Shown: piece by piece, positions 10,494 through 15,215 of the stretch
How positions within the stretch are numbered: the first letter of the stretch is position 1
How the letters are laid out: every line of letters starts with the position of its first letter
Assembly (NCBI GenBank): GCA_001769925.1
Contig: MEPT01000059.1
Coordinates: 1-15,215 of the forward strand
Direction: 5' to 3'
From: Bdellovibrionales bacterium RBG_16_40_8
GTDB taxonomy: Bacteria > Bdellovibrionota > Bdellovibrionia > Bdellovibrionales > UBA1609
DNA: 15,215 nucleotides
Translations under genes and position numbers: made by a program
Notes under the pieces: model-generated
The model's input: the letters and a program-made list of their open reading frames with translations, nothing else
Databases searched by the model: none
What the model was told of the DNA's origin: nothing

Positions 10494-10973
10494 ATGATTA
10501 CTCATATTTTGACTATTAGTCTTGCTGTTTTTTTTATTGCTTCCTCTGGATGCCGATTCAAAAACTCATCGCCGCATCTATTAGATCCCATTTACCTTGA
10601 TCTAGAAAAGGAGCTTCGCGCCACTGAACAACAAATAGGGGAGGTAAAAAAGAAAATTGAGTCTGCTAAAGACGATTTTGGAAAATCACAACCAAGAACT
10701 ATTGAACGCGTAAATTCAATGAACGATCTTGGCAAGGCAGAAAAAATGCTTATTCGCCTCCAGGAAATGCAAGAATTCTATAATATACGGCTTAAACGCA
10801 GAGAAGTTGAAGATAAAATTAATTACGAGAAGGCTTTTGCTGACAATGCTGACTGGCCAGACAAAAAAGAGTTCGAGGCTTATCTAGTTAATAAGAAGCT
10901 CATGAACGCATCTAGAAACTGGAACCTTCGCGTACCTAAAAAAGAAGTTAAAGATACCCCTAACAAGGATTAA
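10494..10973 (+). CDS. Small predicted coiled-coil lipoprotein, unknown function
   Basis: I do not recognise this 159-residue protein. From the ATG at 10494 it starts with a hydrophobic signal (THILTISLAVFFIASSGC); Cys20 with Ser-Ser-Gly before it resembles a lipobox, with Ser at -3 less usual than Leu. Residue 21 is Arg rather than Asp, which would favour outer-membrane sorting. Residues about 34-112 are charged and helical, probably coiled coil. The C-terminal part has ADNADWPDKKEFEAYLVNKKL and RNWNLRVPKK. An upstream in-frame Met at 10419 would add 25 residues before the signal and cross the parS site, so I prefer 10494. The gene runs opposite to parA and rsmG, which are usually adjacent. 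Base composition looks like its neighbours. Confidence 0.75.
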   Translation: MITHILTISLAVFFIASSGCRFKNSSPHLLDPIYLDLEKELRATEQQIGEVKKKIESAKDDFGKSQPRTIERVNSMNDLGKAEKMLIRLQEMQEFYNIRLKRREVEDKINYEKAFADNADWPDKKEFEAYLVNKKLMNASRNWNLRVPKKEVKDTPNKD

Positions 10974-10994
10974 TTGTTCCACGTGGAACAATTA
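10971..10994. promoter_or_regulatory. parS site 2 (extended 24-bp palindrome)
   Basis: The core TGTTCCACGTGGAACA (10975-10990) is identical to parS site 1, and the perfect palindrome extends four bases on each side (TAAT left, ATTA right). The first three bases, TAA, are the lipoprotein stop codon. The site fills most of the 26-nt gap between the convergent ends of the lipoprotein gene and rsmG. In RNA it could form a 10-bp stem with an ACGU loop on either strand, but no U tract follows directly. Confidence 0.93.
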
Positions 10995-10999
10995 AATGG

Positions 11000-11692
11000 C
11001 TATAGCCTTTTTGTTTGAACTATAGAGTGCTTAGCGCCTTCCTCAGGTAGGTTATAGTCGGCTACATCTGCTAGCTCCCAGTGCGCCAACACCTGAGATG
11101 GTATCCCGGCAACCTCCGTTGACCATGATTCACCCTTGAAATGAAAATACTCACAATCTATCGCGGCGACTCGTCTTATCATTATCAGCGATTTAGCGAT
11201 TGATGCCAAACCTCTACTGACTGCGCAATGAACACTCTCCGCCGGCATTTCCTCAACTCTGGTGTGTAACGCGGTGCAGTTCGTAATTTTAAGTCTCGCT
11301 GAGCAGTGCTTTATAAATTCAACCTTTCTTGCATCCTTATCCACCATTATTATGCTTCTACTTGGATCAAGAAGCGCCATGACAATGCCCGGCATTCCGT
11401 TTCCTGCGCCAAAATCATAAATTTCTCGCTTGTTTGTCATAGAAAATATCGCACGTGCTCCTAAAATTCCGTCCGCTATGTGTATCAAATCTGCGTCTTT
11501 CTCTGTTCTCGGAGAAATCAAATTCATACGTCCGTTAAAATGAATTAGCTCCGCATGAAAATCACGTAATCTGCTCTGCAAATCAGATTGCAGCTCTGGA
11601 AACCATTTTGGAATTCTCCAGTAACGCCCGCTGCTATCTAAGTAGCTCTCTCTTTTTGGGTCTTCCTTTGTGCTACCGTCCTGGCCGCTCAT
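11000..11692 (-). CDS. rsmG: 16S rRNA (guanine-N7) methyltransferase RsmG (GidB)
   Basis: RsmG uses S-adenosylmethionine to methylate N7 of a guanine in the 530 loop of 16S rRNA (G527 in E. coli). The 230-residue protein has the RsmG entry motif HFNGRMNLIS (51-60), the SAM-binding loop DFGAGNGMPG (93-102), MVDKDARKVEFIKH (116-129) and VSRGLASI (158-165), which matches the family's SRA-type motif. Its start overlaps the end of mnmG by 20 nt; a GGTGG element lies 5 nt before the ATG, inside mnmG. The N-terminal 25 residues are polar and poorly conserved, so the start could be slightly downstream at a non-ATG codon. Confidence 0.92.
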   Translation of the reverse strand: MSGQDGSTKEDPKRESYLDSSGRYWRIPKWFPELQSDLQSRLRDFHAELIHFNGRMNLISPRTEKDADLIHIADGILGARAIFSMTNKREIYDFGAGNGMPGIVMALLDPSRSIIMVDKDARKVEFIKHCSARLKITNCTALHTRVEEMPAESVHCAVSRGLASIAKSLIMIRRVAAIDCEYFHFKGESWSTEVAGIPSQVLAHWELADVADYNLPEEGAKHSIVQTKRL

Positions 11693-13580
11693 CTATTCCA
11701 CCCTTAGTTACAATATGTCTTTGCCTACCAATTATATGAACTAATAACGCCTGTATGGCACTCGGGTTCACCCCGCTTACTCGAGATGCCTGAGCCAAAC
11801 TTATCGGCTGAATATTAGATAACTTTTCAATCTCCTCGCGTGATAAGCCATAAACAGTATTATAGTCTATATCAGCTGGAATTTTTGTATCCTCATAACG
11901 CTTAACCTGCTCTATATACGTCTGCTGTCTAGTGATATAACCCGAATATTTAATCTCTATTTCTACTGGTTCTATGACATTCATTTGGTCGTATAAAAAA
12001 TTAAACCCAAACTCTGCTAGCGAAGAGCACGAAATATCCTCACGCCGCAAAAGATCCTCTAAAGTAACTGGCTTTGCTAGCTCTTTTGATCCGATAGATC
12101 TTAGGGATTCTTGCGTTACCTCATTTGGAACAAGCACCTTTTTGCGAAGAGTATTTCTTAGCTCATTTTTACTATCAAGAATTTGATTATAGTCCCTCAG
12201 TAAATCAGATGAAACAAAACAAAATTCCTCGGCTTGACCAGCTAACCTATCGATTGCATTATCTTCTCTCAAAACAAGTCGATGTTCTGCTCTAGATGTC
12301 ATCATGCGGTATGGTTCTCGAGTACCCTTAGTTACAAGATCATCTATTAAAACACCGATATACGCCTGATCCCGTCTAAGAATAAATGGGGAGCGCTGCA
12401 TAACTCTCTGTGATGCATTTGCTCCCGCCACCAACCCCTGGGCTGCCGCCTCTTCATAACCGCTGGTGCCATTTATTTGGCCTGCTAGGTATAGATTCGC
12501 GATAGATTTTGTCTCTAAGGTATGGCGAAGTTGTGTTGGTTCTACGCAATCATATTCTACGGCATATCCTGGGCGAATAAGCTGCACGTTTTCTAGCCCT
12601 GCTATTGTACGCAAAAATTTGTATTGAACTTCTTCTGGTAAACTTGTTGAAAGCCCTTGTATATATATTGAGTTACAATTTAATCCCTCTGGCTCAAGAA
12701 AACTCTGGTGACGATCTTTATCGGCAAAGCGAGTAACTTTGTCCTCAATACTAGGGCAGTAACGCGGGCCTACCCCCTCAATTACCCCAGAAAACATTGG
12801 TGACTTATCTAAGTTATTTCTAATAATTTCGTGAGTCTTTTCATTAGTATAGGTCATATAACAATCTATCTGGGGCAACCTCAATTCTCTGAAACTTCTT
12901 AGGCTAAACGGTATAAATCTTTTATCACCTGACTGTGGCTTAGTTTTTGACCAATCAATGCTATCTTTATGGGCTCTAGCAGGAGTTCCTGTTTTAAGAC
13001 GTAATATTTTAAACCCAAGATCTTTGAACTGATCTGATAAACCAATAGTGGCTTTATCTCCAACTCTGCCTCCGGTAATTTTAGTTAATCCAAAATGCAT
13101 AACAGCGTTCATAAAAGTTCCGGTAGAAATAACTACTGTTTGCCCGGTAACCTCATCGCCACTTGTAGAAATAATACCCCTACAAATATTGTTGTGAATA
13201 ATCAATTTCTGGGCCTCGAGCGCAAGAACATCAATATTTGGCGAGCGTGAAACCGCATTATACATATGCTGAGAATAAAGATCTTTATCGCACTGAATGC
13301 GAGATCCGCGAACTGCAGGCCCTTTGCTTGCGTTTAATCTTTTATACTGTATGCATGAAAAATCCGCAGCTCTACCCATTTCGCCGCCGAGAATATCAAT
13401 TTCTTTAACCATATGGCCTTTGCCAAGACCGCCAATCGATGGGTTACAACTCATGTAACCAATACGTTCAATATTATTAGTAAGTAGTGCCGTTTTCATG
13501 CCCATGCGTGAGGCTACAAGTGCAGCTTCAATACCCGCGTGACCAGCGCCTACTACTATGACATCGTAACTTTTCTTCAT
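11673..13580 (-). CDS. mnmG: tRNA uridine-5-carboxymethylaminomethyl synthesis enzyme MnmG (GidA)
   Basis: MnmG is an FAD- and NADH-dependent enzyme that works with MnmE to add a carboxymethylaminomethyl group to wobble U34 of certain tRNAs. The 635-residue protein is full length. It has the FAD-binding GAGHAG (11-16), MSCNPSIGGLGKGHMVKE (43-60), LNASKGPAVRGSR (82-94), CPSIEDK (275-281) with the Cys conserved in the family, and GQINGTSGYEEAAAQG (367-382). The C-terminal helical region, used by the family for tRNA and MnmE contact, is intact (GYITRQQTYIEQ, ISLAQASRVSGVNPSAIQALL). The ATG shares one base with the mnmE stop (TAATG), coupling the two partners. Confidence 0.98.
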   Translation of the reverse strand: MKKSYDVIVVGAGHAGIEAALVASRMGMKTALLTNNIERIGYMSCNPSIGGLGKGHMVKEIDILGGEMGRAADFSCIQYKRLNASKGPAVRGSRIQCDKDLYSQHMYNAVSRSPNIDVLALEAQKLIIHNNICRGIISTSGDEVTGQTVVISTGTFMNAVMHFGLTKITGGRVGDKATIGLSDQFKDLGFKILRLKTGTPARAHKDSIDWSKTKPQSGDKRFIPFSLRSFRELRLPQIDCYMTYTNEKTHEIIRNNLDKSPMFSGVIEGVGPRYCPSIEDKVTRFADKDRHQSFLEPEGLNCNSIYIQGLSTSLPEEVQYKFLRTIAGLENVQLIRPGYAVEYDCVEPTQLRHTLETKSIANLYLAGQINGTSGYEEAAAQGLVAGANASQRVMQRSPFILRRDQAYIGVLIDDLVTKGTREPYRMMTSRAEHRLVLREDNAIDRLAGQAEEFCFVSSDLLRDYNQILDSKNELRNTLRKKVLVPNEVTQESLRSIGSKELAKPVTLEDLLRREDISCSSLAEFGFNFLYDQMNVIEPVEIEIKYSGYITRQQTYIEQVKRYEDTKIPADIDYNTVYGLSREEIEKLSNIQPISLAQASRVSGVNPSAIQALLVHIIGRQRHIVTKGGIDERPGR

Positions 13581-14932
13581 TACTTACCTAAGCAAAAATC
13601 GCTAAATATACGATCTAATATATCATCATCAAAGCGTCGCCCTAAAATTTCAAGAATCGCATAAAAAGATTCTTGCAGCTCGGAAATAACAAACTCAGGA
13701 CTCATCGAACCTTTTAAAAGTTTTAACCCCGAGCTAAGATGTATTTCTGTTTTAAGCAAAAGCTCATAGTGCCGGGCGTTTAATAACACCGCCGACGTTT
13801 CTTCATTCTGTAAATTAAAAAAAATTTTTATCTTCTCGAACAGCTCTTCAATTCCTTCCCCAGTCGATGCGCTTAGAAATATATCGGCTGTTTGCTTTTC
13901 TTTATCATGATTAAGATCTGATTTGTTTCCCACATATATTATATTTTGCGCGCTTTTTTCTGTAGCAAATTTTTCTATTTTTTCTCCTGGGTTAGTCACA
14001 TCATGAATAGACAATATAATATCAGCTGCTTCTTGTTCTTTGAGGGCCCGTTCTACCCCCTGAAGCTCGATCTGCTCTTCAGTCTCGTGAATACCGGCGG
14101 TATCTATTAATAAAACTTTGTTTCCATCAATTTCTATTTCAATTTCAATGGTGTCTCTTGTAGTACCTGGCGTAGAAGAAACAATTGCTCTATCTTGCTT
14201 AGACAATCGATTTAGAATACTTGATTTGCCAACATTCGGCGGCCCGGCAAGAACAACTTTTAACCCTGACTTTAAAATTCTACCTTTGTTGTACGTCTTA
14301 AGTAATTTCTGTGTATCGTTTAGTGCTTTTTCTACTCGTAAGATAATTTCATTTTGCGAAGCAAATTCAATAAATTCAGAAGAAAAATCAATGTTTGCTT
14401 CTAGGCGAGATAGGCTCCATACAAGCTCATCCTCAATAGATTTAAGGCTTGCTGAAAAGCCCCCTTGCAGTTGTCGCAGTGCTAATTTTGCTCCAGCTGT
14501 TGTTTGACTCTCGATTACCGATAAAACAGCTTCTGCTTGGGGCAAATCAATCCGCCCATTAATAAACGCACGATATGTAAACTCACCCTTTTGCGCAATT
14601 CGCGTCCCCAACGATATTAATACCCGCAAAATTTGCTGCGTAATTATGTGCCCACCGTGGCATGATATTTCTATAGATTCTTCGCCACTAAATGATTTAC
14701 CTTTTTCAAAATACGTGAGAATAACCTCATCAATTACTTCATCACTATTTAAATCACGTAAAAACCCATAATAGGCTCGATGGCTAATCAAATCATTAGG
14801 TAAAAATTGGGCTATATTTCGAATAATTTGTACAGCGCGCTCGCCACTTATGCGAATTACCGATAGAGCGCCAACCCCCGAGGGTGTTGCTAGCGCACAA
14901 ATCGTATCCGAATCTCTATCTAATCTTGCCAT
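13580..14932 (-). CDS. mnmE: tRNA modification GTPase MnmE (TrmE)
   Basis: MnmE is the potassium-activated GTPase partner of MnmG in U34 modification; its N-terminal domain binds a folate cofactor. The 450-residue protein shows the N-terminal domain (TICALATPSGVGALSVIRISG, 10-30), the central helical domain (KGEFTYRAFINGRIDLPQAEAV), and an inserted G domain: GPPNVGKS (230-237), TPGTTRD (254-260), DTAG (277-280) and NKSD (336-339). It ends in FCLGK, including the catalytic Cys of the family. Length is typical. No strong Shine-Dalgarno is near the ATG, which lies only 9 nt after the jag stop, so translation may depend on upstream ribosomes. Confidence 0.98.
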   Translation of the reverse strand: MARLDRDSDTICALATPSGVGALSVIRISGERAVQIIRNIAQFLPNDLISHRAYYGFLRDLNSDEVIDEVILTYFEKGKSFSGEESIEISCHGGHIITQQILRVLISLGTRIAQKGEFTYRAFINGRIDLPQAEAVLSVIESQTTAGAKLALRQLQGGFSASLKSIEDELVWSLSRLEANIDFSSEFIEFASQNEIILRVEKALNDTQKLLKTYNKGRILKSGLKVVLAGPPNVGKSSILNRLSKQDRAIVSSTPGTTRDTIEIEIEIDGNKVLLIDTAGIHETEEQIELQGVERALKEQEAADIILSIHDVTNPGEKIEKFATEKSAQNIIYVGNKSDLNHDKEKQTADIFLSASTGEGIEELFEKIKIFFNLQNEETSAVLLNARHYELLLKTEIHLSSGLKLLKGSMSPEFVISELQESFYAILEILGRRFDDDILDRIFSDFCLGK

Positions 14933-14941
14933 TTATTTCTG

Positions 14942-15215
14942 TCAGTATTGCTCCGACATTGTCTCGGCGCTACTTTCACTTTTTGCTGGGTAAATCTTAA
15001 TTTTTTTAAATAAACCTACTCCCACAGATCGACTTTTAATTCGTTCGTCCTCTGCCAAATATTGATGAATTACCTTTCGATCTCGCGGCGGTAATGCTCG
15101 AAAGTAAACCGGTTTTCCTTTATCTAAAACAATATTTTTAAGTTTCTCCGCAAGTCCTTTTAATTCTTGATTTGCTTGCTCTCTGTAACCAGCATTATCT
15201 ACGTGTATAGTGACC
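14942..15215 (-). CDS. jag: RNA-binding protein Jag/KhpB, C-terminal part (R3H domain)
   Basis: Reading from the right edge (first full codon at 15214) gives about 90 residues ending at TGA 14944-14942. The segment VTIHVDNAGYREQANQELKGLAEKL, followed by PVYFRALPPRDRKVIHQYLAED, matches the end of the KH domain and the R3H domain of Jag/KhpB (conserved Arg and His three residues apart in RDRKVIH). The tail (KSRSVGVGLFKKIKIYPAKSES) fits the family's C-terminus. KhpB binds RNA and in some bacteria affects division and wall synthesis. The N-terminal part lies outside. In many genomes jag sits between yidC and mnmE, which fits this position near the origin. Confidence 0.92.
   Translation of the reverse strand, partial: VTIHVDNAGYREQANQELKGLAEKLKNIVLDKGKPVYFRALPPRDRKVIHQYLAEDERIKSRSVGVGLFKKIKIYPAKSESSAETMSEQY

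Noticed and set aside
10998..11012. GGCTATAGCC plus five T as a rho-independent terminator
   Set aside because: A usable loop leaves only a 3-bp stem, too weak to call on its own; noted only in connection with parS 2.
11338..11346. TTATCCACC as a DnaA box
   Set aside because: It is a single 8-of-9 match inside the rsmG coding sequence, with no cluster of boxes or AT-rich unwinding region nearby. TTATCTACA at 8632-8640 in parB is rejected for the same reason.
11453..11458. CACGTG in rsmG as a parS site
   Set aside because: Only the central bases match; the outer arms do not resemble parS.

Overview
This window is an origin-proximal chromosomal segment from an AT-rich, Gram-negative bacterium. 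An outer-membrane barrel protein ending in Phe and a lipoprotein signal indicate two membranes. The paired b/b' ATP synthase stator subunits, the F1 operon lacking a and c subunit genes, and the order atpF'FHAGDC - bactofilin - parB - parA - rsmG - mnmG - mnmE - jag resemble Bdellovibrio-type and other delta-proteobacteria-like lineages. The taxonomic assignment is inference from gene order and protein character, not from a database search.

Layout from left to right: (1) the 3' part of mfd on the + strand, 1-1616. (2) A minus-strand block read from right to left, 8176-1625: the F1/stator operon atpF'-atpF-atpH-atpA-atpG-atpD-atpC, followed by an uncharacterised outer-membrane protein gene. 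(3) A chromosome-segregation block, 10374-8239: parA, parB and a bactofilin with overlapping ends, and a candidate sigma70-type promoter for the atp operon directly after the bactofilin stop. (4) A small + strand lipoprotein gene, 10494-10973, with a perfect parS palindrome at each end. (5) rsmG, mnmG and mnmE on the minus strand, 14932-11000, and the 3' end of jag (15215-14942), which enters from the right edge.

The genes cover three core tasks. ParA, ParB and the two parS sites form a complete ParABS chromosome-segregation module, with a bactofilin as a plausible scaffold. The atp genes give all five F1 subunits and the two-part peripheral stalk; the membrane a and c subunits must be encoded elsewhere. 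MnmE and MnmG together modify U34 of certain tRNAs, RsmG methylates 16S rRNA, and Jag/KhpB is an RNA-binding protein. In many bacteria jag lies next to yidC-rnpA-rpmH-dnaA, so oriC probably lies beyond the right edge, which would make the minus-strand genes co-directional with replication.

Most of the window is conserved housekeeping sequence, and I see no clear new defence, mobile or biosynthetic system. The most unusual part is the inverted lipoprotein gene framed by two parS sites. One parS lies between its probable -10 box and its start codon and contains its likely Shine-Dalgarno; the other contains its stop codon. This suggests, but does not prove, that the gene is controlled by ParB.
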